Of a stretch of 64,000 bases of DNA, positions 16,395-25,143 are shown piece by piece. Where the stretch lies: assembly GCA_031425455.1 (NCBI GenBank), contig JANPJJ010000090.1, positions 8,126 through 72,125 of the forward strand. The letters are read 5' to 3'. This DNA is from Sandaracinobacteroides sp031425455. GTDB taxonomy: Bacteria; Pseudomonadota; Alphaproteobacteria; Sphingomonadales; Sphingomonadaceae. The translations under genes were made by a program, and so were the position numbers. The notes beneath the pieces are model-generated. The model searched no databases. It worked only from the letters and a program-made list of their open reading frames with translations, and was not told where the DNA came from. The stretch's first letter is position 1, and each line of letters starts with the position of its first letter.

Positions 16395-17971
16395 CCTATC
16401 ATCGCCTTTGCCGCCTCGTAATCCGCTTTGCCGTTCGGCGCGCGCGGTACTTTCGTCACCGGGACGACCCGCTTCGGCGCCTTGTAGCCGGCCAGCTGCC
16501 TGCGCACATGCGCGATCAGCTCCGCCTCGGTCGCGGCGCTCAGCGTCTCCACGATCGCGTTCACGGCCTGGCCCCATTTTTCGTCCGGCACCCCGAACAC
16601 CAGCGCGTCCTCGACGGCGGGATGGGTCTTCAGGGCTTCCTCCACTTCTTCGGGGAAAATCTTCTCGCCGGCGGAATTGATGCACTGGCTGCCCCGGCCC
16701 AGCAGCAGGATGGCGCCGTCCGGCTCCAGCACGCCCCAGTCGCCGGGCATGGTATAGCGCACGCCATCCACCGTCACGAAGGTCCGGGCGCTCTTCTCGG
16801 GGTCTTTCCAGTATCCCAGCGGCAGCAGTCCGGTGCGGCCGACCCGGCCGGGCACGCCAGGCTCGGTCACGATGCGCATGTTGCCTGCCTCATCCGGTTC
16901 GCTGATCAGGACGGTGTTGGGGTCGTGTTGGAACCGGGTCGGCGCGGTGGGATCGGCGGCGGTGGAGACCGACGCGCCGTAGCCGAGCCCCTCCGACGAA
17001 CCATAGGCATCGAAGCAGATCATCGTGGGGCAGTGCGCCAGCAGTCCGGCCTTCACTTCGGGCGACCACATCGTGCCGGACGAGATCATCATGCCGACTT
17101 GCCCGAGCTTGCCCCCGCCGGCGTCCAGCGTGCGCAGGATCGGCCTGGCAAACGCATCCCCGACGATCACGCAGACATCGGGGGAATGGCGTTCGCACAG
17201 GCGAAGCGCCTCCTCCGGCTCGAACCCGCGTCCGGTGGTGGTGATCACCGTGCCGCCGAGCCCCAGCGAATAGATGCCCATCAACAGGCCGGTGCCGTGC
17301 ATCAGCGGCGGCAGCGCCAGCAGCGTGCGCCGCGCTTGGCCCGCCAGGATCGCGTCGACATGGGCTTCCAGGCTCGCCGGCCCGGGCATTCCCGGCAGCG
17401 GTGCGCCGCCGCCCAGCAGGGTCCACAGCGCGCCCTGTTCCCACATCACGCCTTTGGGCATGCCCGTGGTGCCGCCAGTGTAGATGAATAGCTGGTCGGC
17501 GGCATCGTGCGCCTGTGGCGAGAGCGCAATGGCGCTGTCCGCCACCGCGTTGAAATCCTGTGCCCAGGCGGGGGCGCTTCCGCCCACCTGCAACCACAGC
17601 TTCACCTGCGGCAGGCGCTCTCGCAACGTGCCGAGCAGGTCGGAAAATTCGCAATCGAACACAACGACGGCGGCGTCCGAGTTGTCGACGATATAGAGCA
17701 GCTCCTCGCCGGTGTAGCGGTAGTTGACGTTCACATGCACCATGCGCGCCTTGAAGGCGGCCGCAGTGGTAGTGAGATAGGCGGGCGAGTTGCGCATCAG
17801 GTGCGCGACCTTGTCGCCGGCCGTCGCGCCGGCCCCCAGGAACGCTGCAGCGAGCGCATCGGTGCGGCGGTGGAAGCTGGCCCAGTCCACCACCTCGTCG
17901 CCGTGCACAAGCGCCGGGGCCGACCCCAGCCGATCCCCCAGTGCGGTCAGAACCTGGCCGAACGAAAACAT
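16391..17971 (-). CDS. AMP-forming acyl-CoA synthetase (FadD-like)
   Basis: A 526-residue member of the ANL superfamily, which adenylates a carboxylic acid and transfers it to CoA. The ATP-binding loop YTGGTTGMPKG is at about residues 164-174, the YGSSEG motif in the middle, and the C-terminal catalytic lysine region NGKADYEAAK near the end. The MPKGVMW variant occurs in synthetases acting on long-chain, steroid or terpenoid acids, but the substrate is not determined here. The start is ATG 17969-17971, preceded by GGGAGAAAG; an in-frame start at 18025 lacks support. Its end overlaps the kinase gene tail to tail. Confidence 0.88.
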   Translation of the reverse strand: MFSFGQVLTALGDRLGSAPALVHGDEVVDWASFHRRTDALAAAFLGAGATAGDKVAHLMRNSPAYLTTTAAAFKARMVHVNVNYRYTGEELLYIVDNSDAAVVVFDCEFSDLLGTLRERLPQVKLWLQVGGSAPAWAQDFNAVADSAIALSPQAHDAADQLFIYTGGTTGMPKGVMWEQGALWTLLGGGAPLPGMPGPASLEAHVDAILAGQARRTLLALPPLMHGTGLLMGIYSLGLGGTVITTTGRGFEPEEALRLCERHSPDVCVIVGDAFARPILRTLDAGGGKLGQVGMMISSGTMWSPEVKAGLLAHCPTMICFDAYGSSEGLGYGASVSTAADPTAPTRFQHDPNTVLISEPDEAGNMRIVTEPGVPGRVGRTGLLPLGYWKDPEKSARTFVTVDGVRYTMPGDWGVLEPDGAILLLGRGSQCINSAGEKIFPEEVEEALKTHPAVEDALVFGVPDEKWGQAVNAIVETLSAATEAELIAHVRRQLAGYKAPKRVVPVTKVPRAPNGKADYEAAKAMIG

Positions 17972-18070
17972 GTCTTTCTCCCACTCCCGGGGATCGCATT
18001 GACATCGGCGCACGACCCGGCGCAACCGCGCAATATGGACAGAGGCGGTCTTCGCCGGGATGGGATCAGC

Positions 18071-19045
18071 ATGCGCGCCTGGTGTGTCGAGCGACTGGAC
18101 GGGATCGAGGGCCTGGCGCTGGTCGAACGGCCGGCGCCGCCGCCGCCCGGGCCGGGGGAAGCGACGATTGCGATGACGGCAGTCGGCCTCAACTATCCCG
18201 ACCTCCTGATGCTGTCAGGCAGCTATCAGTATCGCCCCGAGCTGCCGTTCACGCCGGGGATGGAAGGGGTCGGCCGCGTGGTCGCGGTGGGGGAGGGTAT
18301 AGCGGGCGACCTGCTGGGGCATCGGGTGCTGGTCGGCGGCCGGGCGGGGCTGCTGGCCGAACGGGTAACTTTGCCGATCGCCGCCCTGCGCGACGTGCCC
18401 GAAGCCTTGGGCGATGCCGAGGCGGCTGCCTTCACGACGGGTGCGCTGACCGCCTGGGTCGCGCTGGCCGTTCGCGGGCGGCTGGCGGTCGGCGAGCATC
18501 TGCTGGTGCTGGGCGCGGGCGGCGGCATGGGGCTGGCGGCGGTCGCGCTGGGGGCGGCGCTGGGCGCCCGGGTGACGGCGGTCGCGTCCACCGCCGCAAA
18601 GCGGGATGCTGCACTGGCAGCAGGCGCCGATGCCGCGCTGGCGATCAACCGCGAGAAGCCGGAGTTCGCCGCCCTGAAGGGCCAGGTCGATGTGCTGTTC
18701 GATCCTGTTGGCGGGGCGGCGGTGCTGCCCGCGCTCAAGACGCTGCGCTGGGGCGGGCGCTATCTGGTGATCGGCTTCGTGGCAGGCGCCCCCGTTGCGG
18801 TGCCGACCAACCTGGCGCTGCTGAAAGGGTTGGAAATCATCGGCGTGCGCGCCGGGGAAGCCGGCCGGCAGGATCCCGCCGTAGGCCGATCGGCGCTGGC
18901 GGCGATCGACCGGCTTGCCGGGGAAGGCCGGCTGCATCCCCATGTCGGGCTGGCAGTAGGGTTCGAAGAGGCGCCGGCGGCGTTCCGGGCGATGGCCGAT
19001 GGGCAACTGGTCGGCAAGGCGGTGATCCGGGTCTGCGAAGGCTGA
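18071..19045 (+). CDS. NADPH:quinone oxidoreductase-type zinc-free alcohol dehydrogenase family protein
   Basis: A 324-residue medium-chain dehydrogenase/reductase. The N-terminal GroES-like domain has GLNYPDLLMLSGSY and PFTPGMEGVGRV, and the nucleotide-binding motif LGAGGGMGLAAVALG is at about residues 147-161. The zinc ligands of true alcohol dehydrogenases are absent, so it is of the quinone oxidoreductase/enoyl reductase type. The start ATG at 18071 follows a GGGATCAGC stretch. It diverges from the acyl-CoA synthetase with about 100 bp between them, a likely shared promoter region, which suggests a related acyl-CoA or enone substrate. Confidence 0.87.
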   Translation: MRAWCVERLDGIEGLALVERPAPPPPGPGEATIAMTAVGLNYPDLLMLSGSYQYRPELPFTPGMEGVGRVVAVGEGIAGDLLGHRVLVGGRAGLLAERVTLPIAALRDVPEALGDAEAAAFTTGALTAWVALAVRGRLAVGEHLLVLGAGGGMGLAAVALGAALGARVTAVASTAAKRDAALAAGADAALAINREKPEFAALKGQVDVLFDPVGGAAVLPALKTLRWGGRYLVIGFVAGAPVAVPTNLALLKGLEIIGVRAGEAGRQDPAVGRSALAAIDRLAGEGRLHPHVGLAVGFEEAPAAFRAMADGQLVGKAVIRVCEG

Positions 19046-19103
19046 AAGGAACCACGGCGACGTTGGCGCGTTCCCTCCTCCGACAGGATCATCGAGGAGA
19101 GAT

Positions 19104-19244
19104 ATGATGTCGAAGTTGCCGCTGATTGCCGTTCTGGTTGCCCCGCTTCTGCTGGCCGCCTGCAATACCACTGCCGGTGTGGGCAAGGATGTGAAGTCCG
19201 CCGGCTCCGAGTTGGAGAAGGCCGCGAACGACGCCAAGGATTGA
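19104..19244 (+). CDS. ecnB: Entericidin A/B-family small lipoprotein
   Basis: A 46-residue gene with a strong GAGGAGAG ribosome site. It encodes a lipoprotein signal (LIAVLVAPLLLAACN, with the acylated Cys at residue 20) followed by TTAGVGKDVKSAGSELEKAA, the entericidin signature. In E. coli EcnA/EcnB are an antidote/toxin pair, but in alphaproteobacteria single copies are general envelope lipoproteins of unclear function. Two ATGs stand in tandem at 19104 and 19107; either could be used. It lies just before the glycine riboswitch but is not expected to be controlled by it. Confidence 0.85.
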   Translation: MMSKLPLIAVLVAPLLLAACNTTAGVGKDVKSAGSELEKAANDAKD

Positions 19245-19335
19245 GCTGCGGCCGAGCCGCCGCGGCAGGACGACCGGTTGACCGAATCGTCCCCGTCGGT
19301 CATTGCCGGCCGGTCGGCGGGCTTCGGCCCGGCGG

Positions 19336-19560
19336 CGCTGCGGGAGAGTGTTCCCCGGGTGCGGACCGTCGGTCTCGTCCGGGGCGCCGCCGAAGGAGCA
19401 ACCGCCCCCGGAATCTCTCAGGCCACCGGACCGCAGCGACGCATCTTTTACGGGTACGACAGTCTGGAAAGCGCGTCGGACAGCCGGCGCCACCGAAGGG
19501 GTAACCCCTGGATTTGCTCCGGGGTCAAAGCTCTCAGGTCTCGTGACAGGCGGGGGCGGG
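19336..19560 (+). promoter_or_regulatory. Tandem glycine riboswitch of the gcv operon
   Basis: Two glycine aptamers lie in series upstream of gcvT. Aptamer 1 is closed by a perfect 8-bp stem CGCTGCGG/CCGCAGCG (19336-19343 with 19431-19438) and carries the conserved GGGAGAGTG, CGCCGAAGGAGCAA and AATCTCTCAGGC blocks. Aptamer 2 begins near TCTGGAAAGCG (19463) and has CACCGAAGGGGTAA, AAGCTCTCAGGT and GACAGGCGGGGG. The two are joined by a short linker, as in the known cooperative arrangement. Glycine binding would turn on expression of the glycine cleavage genes. The expression platform is probably the stretch 19560-19600 ending in the gcvT GAGGA site. Confidence 0.93.
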
Positions 19561-19600
19561 CAGCCGGTATCGGGCCGGTTGCAGTCACGAGGACGTGCGC

Positions 19601-20749
19601 ATGGCGCAAGACAACATGTCGCAAAAGAGCGAGACCGACCTGAAGCTCCTGCCCCTGGACGGGCTGCATCGAGCGCTCGGCGGGCGCATGGTGCCGTTCG
19701 CCGGCTATGCAATGCCGGTGCAATATCCGGCCGGGGTGATGGCCGAGCATCTCTGGACGCGGGCAGAAGCCGGTCTGTTCGACGTGAGCCACATGGGCCA
19801 GCTGCTGCTGGAAGGCGAGGGCGCCGCCCGATGGCTGGAAAGCCTGGCCCCGGGCGATTTTGCCGGCCTCTTGCCGCACCGTTCCCGCTACTCGCTGCTG
19901 CTTGCCGACGACGGCGGCATTCTCGACGATCTGATGGTCACCAACAGCGGCACAACCCTGTATCTCGTCGTGAACGGTGCCACCAAGCACCACGATATCC
20001 TGCACATGCGCTCGCGGCTGCCGTCGGGGCTTACGCTCACCTATCTCGACGATCATGCGCTCCTGGCGCTGCAAGGCCCAGCGGCCGTCGGCGTGATGGC
20101 ACGTCTCGGCCTGGTGCCGGACACCGACGGCCAGCCCGCTGTCGAGGGCATGAAGTTCATGACTGCCGGGCGCTATGTCTGGCGCGGCGAGAAGCTCGGG
20201 ATTACCCGCTCCGGCTACACCGGAGAGGATGGCTACGAGATTTCGTTGCCGGCCGCGGCGGCCGAAGCCTTTGCCGAGACATTGCTGGCCGAACGGCACG
20301 TCAAGCCGATCGGGCTCGGCGCGCGCGATTCCCTCCGGCTGGAAGCCGGTTTGCCGCTCTATGGCCATGACCTCACGCCCGCGATCGAGCCGGTGGAGGC
20401 GGGGCTCGCCTTCGCGATTTCCAAGCGCCGCAAGGTCGAAGGCGGGTTCCCGGGCGCCGAGCGCATCCTGAAAGCGTTGCTGGAAGGCCCGGCCAGAAAA
20501 CGCGTCGGCCTCCGTCTGGACGGCCGGCAGCCGGCGCGCGAAGGCGCAAGCGTGTTCGCCGGCACGCAGCAGGTCGGCGTGGTGACATCGGGCGGGTTCG
20601 GCCCCTCCGTCGGGGCGCCGATCGCGATGGCGTATGTAGCCGCCGCCCACGCCGCAGACGGTACGCAGCTCGACATAGATGTGCGCGGCAAGCGACTGGC
20701 GGCCACCGTCGTGCCGATGCCGTTCTCGCCCAAGAATTACGCTCGCTGA
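19601..20749 (+). CDS. gcvT: Glycine cleavage system aminomethyltransferase GcvT
   Basis: T-protein takes the aminomethyl group from lipoyl-GcvH and gives 5,10-methylene-tetrahydrofolate and ammonia. It has 382 residues. Family motifs are FAGYAMPVQYPAGVMAEH, FDVSHMGQ, LPHRSRYSLLLADDGGILDDLMV, SGYTGEDGYEI and GARDSLRLEAGLPLYGHDL. The start is ATG 19601, seven bases after GAGGA; a GTG at 19595 is too close to that site. It is the first gene of the gcvT-gcvH-(methyltransferase)-gcvPA-gcvPB operon and lies directly under the glycine riboswitch. Confidence 0.97.
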   Translation: MAQDNMSQKSETDLKLLPLDGLHRALGGRMVPFAGYAMPVQYPAGVMAEHLWTRAEAGLFDVSHMGQLLLEGEGAARWLESLAPGDFAGLLPHRSRYSLLLADDGGILDDLMVTNSGTTLYLVVNGATKHHDILHMRSRLPSGLTLTYLDDHALLALQGPAAVGVMARLGLVPDTDGQPAVEGMKFMTAGRYVWRGEKLGITRSGYTGEDGYEISLPAAAAEAFAETLLAERHVKPIGLGARDSLRLEAGLPLYGHDLTPAIEPVEAGLAFAISKRRKVEGGFPGAERILKALLEGPARKRVGLRLDGRQPAREGASVFAGTQQVGVVTSGGFGPSVGAPIAMAYVAAAHAADGTQLDIDVRGKRLAATVVPMPFSPKNYAR

Positions 20750-20761
20750 AGGGATTGAACG

Positions 20762-21130
20762 ATGCGCTATTTCACCAAGGACCATGAATGGATCGACGTT
20801 GCCGGCAGCGTCGCGACCGTGGGCATCACCGACTATGCGCAGGCGCAGCTGGGCGATGTGGTGTTCGTGGAAGTGCCCGATGTCGGCCGCATGGTCGAAG
20901 CCGGCAAGGAAGCCGCAGTCGTCGAATCGGTAAAAGCCGCGAGCGAGGTCTACGCACCGGTGTCGGGCAGCGTGACCGAATCCAATGCCGCGTTGACCGA
21001 CGATCCTGGCCTGGTGAACAGCGCGCCTGAAAGCGACGGCTGGTTCTTCCGCCTGTCGCTGTCGGACCCGGGCGAGCTTACCGGCCTGATGGACGAGGCC
21101 GCCTACCAGGCCTTCGTGGCCACCTTGTGA
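20762..21130 (+). CDS. gcvH: Glycine cleavage system H protein GcvH
   Basis: H-protein carries the aminomethyl intermediate on a lipoyl arm between the P, T and L proteins. The 122-residue length is typical. The lipoylated Lys58 lies in VVESVKAASEVYAPVSG, and the N-terminus FTKDHEWI and the C-terminal WFFRLSL are characteristic. It follows gcvT by 12 bp with AAGGG before the ATG, and is followed after a 16-bp gap by the inserted methyltransferase gene. Confidence 0.97.
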   Translation: MRYFTKDHEWIDVAGSVATVGITDYAQAQLGDVVFVEVPDVGRMVEAGKEAAVVESVKAASEVYAPVSGSVTESNAALTDDPGLVNSAPESDGWFFRLSLSDPGELTGLMDEAAYQAFVATL

Positions 21131-21146
21131 TGGGGGCGACGCTTTG

Positions 21147-21896
21147 ATGGGCTGGAACCCTGAGGATTATACCGCCAACGCCGGGTTCGTGCCGGCGCTC
21201 GGGAATGCCGTGCTCGAACTGCTGGCGCCCAGGCCCGGTGAGGCGATCCTGGACCTTGGCTGCGGCGATGGAGTGCTGACCGCCCGGCTGGCCGAGGCCG
21301 GCGCCGACGTGCTCGGCGTCGATGCCTCTGAGGCGATGCTTGCGGCGGCCCGTGTGCGCGGTCTGAGTGTGGAGCAGGCGGACGGGCAGCGGCTGCCTTA
21401 TGCTTTGCGGTTCGATGCGGTGTTCTCGAACGCTGCGCTGCATTGGATGCCCGACCAGCCGGCCGTTGCCGCCGGCGTGTTCCGCGCGCTGAAACCCGGC
21501 GGTCGCTATGTCGGCGAGTGTGGCGGGTTCATGAACATAGCCGCAATCCGCACGGCGCTGCGCGCGGTGCTGACGGCGCACGGTTTCAGCCCGGAGAGCG
21601 GCGGCGGCCAGACCTACATGACGGCCGAGGCCTTCGATCGCACCCACGCGGCTGCCGGTTTCATCGATATCGAGGCCTGCATCATCCCCCGCCCGACCCC
21701 GCTCGCCAGCGGCATTCGCGGCTGGTTGAAAACCTTCCGGGCCGGCTTCCTGGACGAAGCCGGCGTGCCCGAAGATGCCCGGGCAGAGGTGGTTGACAAG
21801 GTGGAGGCGCTGCTCGCCCCGGTGCTTCGCGATGCCGACGGCAATTGGAGCGCCGATTATGTCCGCCTGCGCTGGCAGGCAAGGAAGCCGGCATGA
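21147..21896 (+). CDS. Class I SAM-dependent methyltransferase within the glycine cleavage operon
   Basis: A 249-residue methyltransferase with motif I ILDLGCGDGVLTARL (about 34-48), the acidic VDASEAML, and the central FDAVFSNAALHWMPD that resembles trans-aconitate and malonyl-ACP O-methyltransferases. Its substrate is unknown. It lies between gcvH and gcvPA in the same direction, 16 bp after gcvH and about 30 bp before gcvPA, so it must be cotranscribed under the glycine riboswitch. The ribosome site is weak. Since the operon feeds one-carbon units, a link with SAM use is possible but is inference only. Confidence 0.85.
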   Translation: MGWNPEDYTANAGFVPALGNAVLELLAPRPGEAILDLGCGDGVLTARLAEAGADVLGVDASEAMLAAARVRGLSVEQADGQRLPYALRFDAVFSNAALHWMPDQPAVAAGVFRALKPGGRYVGECGGFMNIAAIRTALRAVLTAHGFSPESGGGQTYMTAEAFDRTHAAAGFIDIEACIIPRPTPLASGIRGWLKTFRAGFLDEAGVPEDARAEVVDKVEALLAPVLRDADGNWSADYVRLRWQARKPA

Positions 21897-21930
21897 CCCT
21901 TAATGCCTCCAGACTTACCAGGAGCCAATG

Positions 21931-23316
21931 ATGCGCTACCTACCGCTTACCACCGAAGACCGTCAGGCGATGCTCGCCCGGATTGGCGCGGCCTCGATCG
22001 ACGATCTGTTCGTCGATGTGCCCGCCGAGGCGCGGCTGCCGGGGCCCATTCCGGGCCTCGCACCGCACCAGCCCGAAATGCTGGTCGAACGCGAGCTGGC
22101 CCGGCTGGCAAAGAAGAACATGGCCGCCGGCGAGCACCCGTTCTTCATCGGCGCCGGCGCCTATCGCCACCATGTGCCGGCCAGCGTCGACCATCTGATC
22201 CAGCGCGGCGAGTTCCTGACGAGCTATACGCCTTACCAGCCGGAAATCGCCCAGGGCACGCTGCAATATCTGTTTGAGTTCCAGACGCAGGTCGCTCGCC
22301 TTACCGGAATGGATGTCGCCAACGCCTCCATGTACGACGGTTCGACGGCGATGACGGAGGCCATCTTCATGGCGCGGCGCCTCACCCGCCGCGGCACCAC
22401 GATCCTCTCGGCGGGCGTGCATCCGCACTATGTGAAGGCGGCTGAAACGCTGTGCCGCTTCACCGGGGACAAGCTCGTCACCGGCATCCCGACGATGTGC
22501 TGCAACCCGCCGACCGAGGATCTGGCCGATATCGTCGATCGCATCGACAACGACACATCGGCCGTGGTGGTGCAGAATCCCGACAGTTTCGGCCATGTCG
22601 CCGATCTTACTGAACTCGCTGCGGCTGCCCACGCAAAAGGCGCGCTGCTGATCGTCGTGGTAACGGAAGTCGTGTCGTTAGGCCTGGTGAAGTCGCCCGG
22701 GGAGATGGGGGCGGACATCGTGGTCGGCGAGGGCCAGTCGCTCGGCGTGGGTCTGCAATTTGGCGGGCCGCACCTGGGGCTGTTCGCCTGCAATCAGAAG
22801 CATGTGCGCCAGATGCCGGGTCGGCTCTGCGGTGAGACGGTGGATGCAGACGGGCGGCGCGGCTTCGTGCTGACGCTTTCCACCCGCGAGCAGCATATCC
22901 GGCGCGAGAAGGCGACCAGCAACATCTGCACCAACTCGGGGCTGATGAGCCTGGCGTTCACGATCCACATGACGCTGCTGGGCGAGACGGGCCTGCGCCA
23001 TCTGGCCGAGCTGAACCATGCCCGTGCCTGCGAGGTCGCCGACCGGCTGGCGGCAATTTCCGGCGTCCGGCTGCTCACCCCCAACTTCTTCAACGAGTTC
23101 GCGCTGGAGCTCCCGGTGGCGGCGCGGCAGGCCGTGCGGGACATGGCCGAGATGGGCGTGCTGGGCGGTGTCAGCGCGGCGAGGCTGTGGCCGGGGCTTG
23201 CCGAGCTGGAGCAGGTGCTGATCGTCGCGGTCACCGAAACCGTTTCCGCGACCGACATCGACGCGCTGGTCCGGGCGCTCACCGAAATCATCGGCACGGA
23301 GTATTCAGGCGCATGA
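21931..23316 (+). CDS. gcvPA: Glycine dehydrogenase (decarboxylating) subunit 1, GcvPA
   Basis: N-terminal half of the split P-protein, which decarboxylates glycine with pyridoxal phosphate. In organisms with the split form, GcvPA and GcvPB make a tetramer equal to the single long GcvP. The 461 residues show MRYLPLTTEDRQAML, FIGAGAYRHHVPASVD, FLTSYTPYQPEIAQGTLQ and MYDGSTAMTEA. Two ATGs are in tandem; 21931 is chosen because AGGAG sits six bases before it, while 21928 would leave three. The stop overlaps the gcvPB start as ATGA. Confidence 0.96.
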   Translation: MRYLPLTTEDRQAMLARIGAASIDDLFVDVPAEARLPGPIPGLAPHQPEMLVERELARLAKKNMAAGEHPFFIGAGAYRHHVPASVDHLIQRGEFLTSYTPYQPEIAQGTLQYLFEFQTQVARLTGMDVANASMYDGSTAMTEAIFMARRLTRRGTTILSAGVHPHYVKAAETLCRFTGDKLVTGIPTMCCNPPTEDLADIVDRIDNDTSAVVVQNPDSFGHVADLTELAAAAHAKGALLIVVVTEVVSLGLVKSPGEMGADIVVGEGQSLGVGLQFGGPHLGLFACNQKHVRQMPGRLCGETVDADGRRGFVLTLSTREQHIRREKATSNICTNSGLMSLAFTIHMTLLGETGLRHLAELNHARACEVADRLAAISGVRLLTPNFFNEFALELPVAARQAVRDMAEMGVLGGVSAARLWPGLAELEQVLIVAVTETVSATDIDALVRALTEIIGTEYSGA

Positions 23317-24905
23317 GCATGATGAACCAGGGCCGTCCCTCCAGCCCCGCGGCGGCGGGTCCCGCCGCTCCCATGACCTACACCGGCAACAAGGGCCTGA
23401 TGCTGGAGGAGCCGCTGATCTTCGAAAGCGGCAGCGTCCACGAAACTGGGGTCGACCTTGAGGCTGTGCCCCCTCACGCCTCGCGGTTGGCCGGGCTGGA
23501 ACGCACGGCGCCGATCGGGCTGCCGGGCCTCTCCGAAGGGGAGACGGTGCGCCACTTCACCCGGCTGTCGCGGCAGAACTACGGGATCGATCTCGGCATC
23601 TTCCCGCTGGGCTCGTGCACGATGAAGCACAACCCGCGCCTCAACGAAAAGCTGGCGCGGCTGCCGGGCTTTGCCGACATCCACCCGCTGCAGCCCCAGG
23701 ACAGCGTGCAGGGTGCGCTCGAGCTTATCCATCGCCTGGCCGGCTGGCTGAAGGCGCTGACCAACATGCCCGCGGTGGCGATGACCCCCAAGGCCGGCGC
23801 GCATGGCGAGCTTTGCGGCATGCTGGCGATCCGCGCCGCGCACGAGGCGCGGGGCGATGCGCGCAAGGTCGTGCTGGTGCCCGAATCCGCTCATGGTACC
23901 AACCCGGCCACGGCCGCCTTCTGCGGCTATACGGTGGAGGACATTCCGGCCGACCCGCGGGGCCGGGTCGATACCGATGCGCTGCTGGCCCGTCTGGGGG
24001 CGGGCGGGGGGCAATGTGACGTTGCCGCCGTGATGATCACCAACCCCAACACCTGCGGGCTGTTCGAGCCCGACCTGAAGCGGATCGCCGACGCGGTCCA
24101 CGCGGCCGGCGCCTATGTCTATTGCGACGGCGCCAACTTCAACGCCATTGTCGGACGGGTGCGCCCGGGCGACCTCGGCGTCGACGCCATGCACATCAAC
24201 CTGCACAAGACCTTTTCCACGCCGCACGGCGGCGGCGGACCGGGCTCGGGCCCGGTGGTGTTTTCGGCCGCGCTCGCGCCGTTTGCGCCGCTGCCCTTCG
24301 TCGTGGAAGAGAATGGCAAGTTTCACCTGGTCGAGGAGGAGACGGCGACTGCCGAGCATCACGAGCTCAGCTTCGGCCGGCTCGCCGCCTTCCACGGCCA
24401 GATGGGTATGTTCGTCCGGGCGCTCGCCTACATCATGTCGCACGGAGCGGATGGATTGCGACAAGTAGCCGAAGACGCGGTGCTGAATGCGAATTACATT
24501 CTTCGCAGCCTGGAGGATGCGATGTCGGCCCCGTTCGCCCACACCGGGCCCTGCATGCACGAAGCGTTGTTCGACGACGCGTTCCTGAAAGACAGCGGAC
24601 TCAGCACGCTCGACATCGCAAAGGCGATGATCGACGAGGGCTTCCACCCGATGACGATGTATTTTCCGCTGGTGGTGCACGGCGCCATGCTGATCGAACC
24701 CACCGAGACCGAGGGCAAGCAGCGGCTGGACCAGTTCATCGGCGCGATGCGGTCGCTGGCCGAGGCTGCCAAAGCCGGGGAGACCGACCGCTTTCTGACG
24801 GCGCCGCACTTCGCGCCTCGGAGCCGTCTGGACGAGACCCGCGCCGCGCGTCAGCCTGTGCTGGCCTGGCTGCCATCGCTTCCGCCTCGACTCGCAGCGG
24901 AGTAG
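23313..24905 (+). CDS. gcvPB: Glycine dehydrogenase (decarboxylating) subunit 2, GcvPB
   Basis: C-terminal half of the split P-protein, 530 residues. The pyridoxal phosphate lysine is Lys299 in HINLHKTFSTPHGGGGPG. Other family stretches are NYGIDLGIFPLGSCTMKHNP, ESAHGTNPATA and MITNPNTCGLFE. Its ATG overlaps the gcvPA stop, so the two subunits are made in equal amounts. It ends the operon; the following 238 bp before the protease gene have no clear terminator. Confidence 0.97.
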   Translation: MSMMNQGRPSSPAAAGPAAPMTYTGNKGLMLEEPLIFESGSVHETGVDLEAVPPHASRLAGLERTAPIGLPGLSEGETVRHFTRLSRQNYGIDLGIFPLGSCTMKHNPRLNEKLARLPGFADIHPLQPQDSVQGALELIHRLAGWLKALTNMPAVAMTPKAGAHGELCGMLAIRAAHEARGDARKVVLVPESAHGTNPATAAFCGYTVEDIPADPRGRVDTDALLARLGAGGGQCDVAAVMITNPNTCGLFEPDLKRIADAVHAAGAYVYCDGANFNAIVGRVRPGDLGVDAMHINLHKTFSTPHGGGGPGSGPVVFSAALAPFAPLPFVVEENGKFHLVEEETATAEHHELSFGRLAAFHGQMGMFVRALAYIMSHGADGLRQVAEDAVLNANYILRSLEDAMSAPFAHTGPCMHEALFDDAFLKDSGLSTLDIAKAMIDEGFHPMTMYFPLVVHGAMLIEPTETEGKQRLDQFIGAMRSLAEAAKAGETDRFLTAPHFAPRSRLDETRAARQPVLAWLPSLPPRLAAE

Positions 24906-25143
24906 CGGCTGGACTTCGCCTTCCAGCGACGGTCGACGACTGTGCAGGGTGCGACAATTTGCTATCCTCACGCTATCCCCGTGGGGGCGCCGCCAAGGCG
25001 GGTAGATATTGGCGTGAGTGCTGTCTAAACATTTGTATAAATTGGCGAATTTCAGGTTGCACGGCCATCGATTCGGTGCCTAGCTGCGGTTGTCGTCCGG
25101 TTGGTCGGTCGGTGGGGGGCAGCACAATCCAAGGAACACTCGA

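Noticed and set aside
13953..16685. 910-codon open frame opposite the CHASE2 kinase
   Set aside because: Shadow of the kinase in a high-GC gene; no start signal or domain.
22794..24971. 725-codon open frame opposite gcvPA/gcvPB
   Set aside because: Antisense to two well-defined enzymes, and no domain seen.
24906..25143. Promoter with TATAAA at 25036 before the protease
   Set aside because: The only TTGNNN candidate (25009) is 21 bases away, too far for a normal spacer. It is left as a note in the protease entry only.
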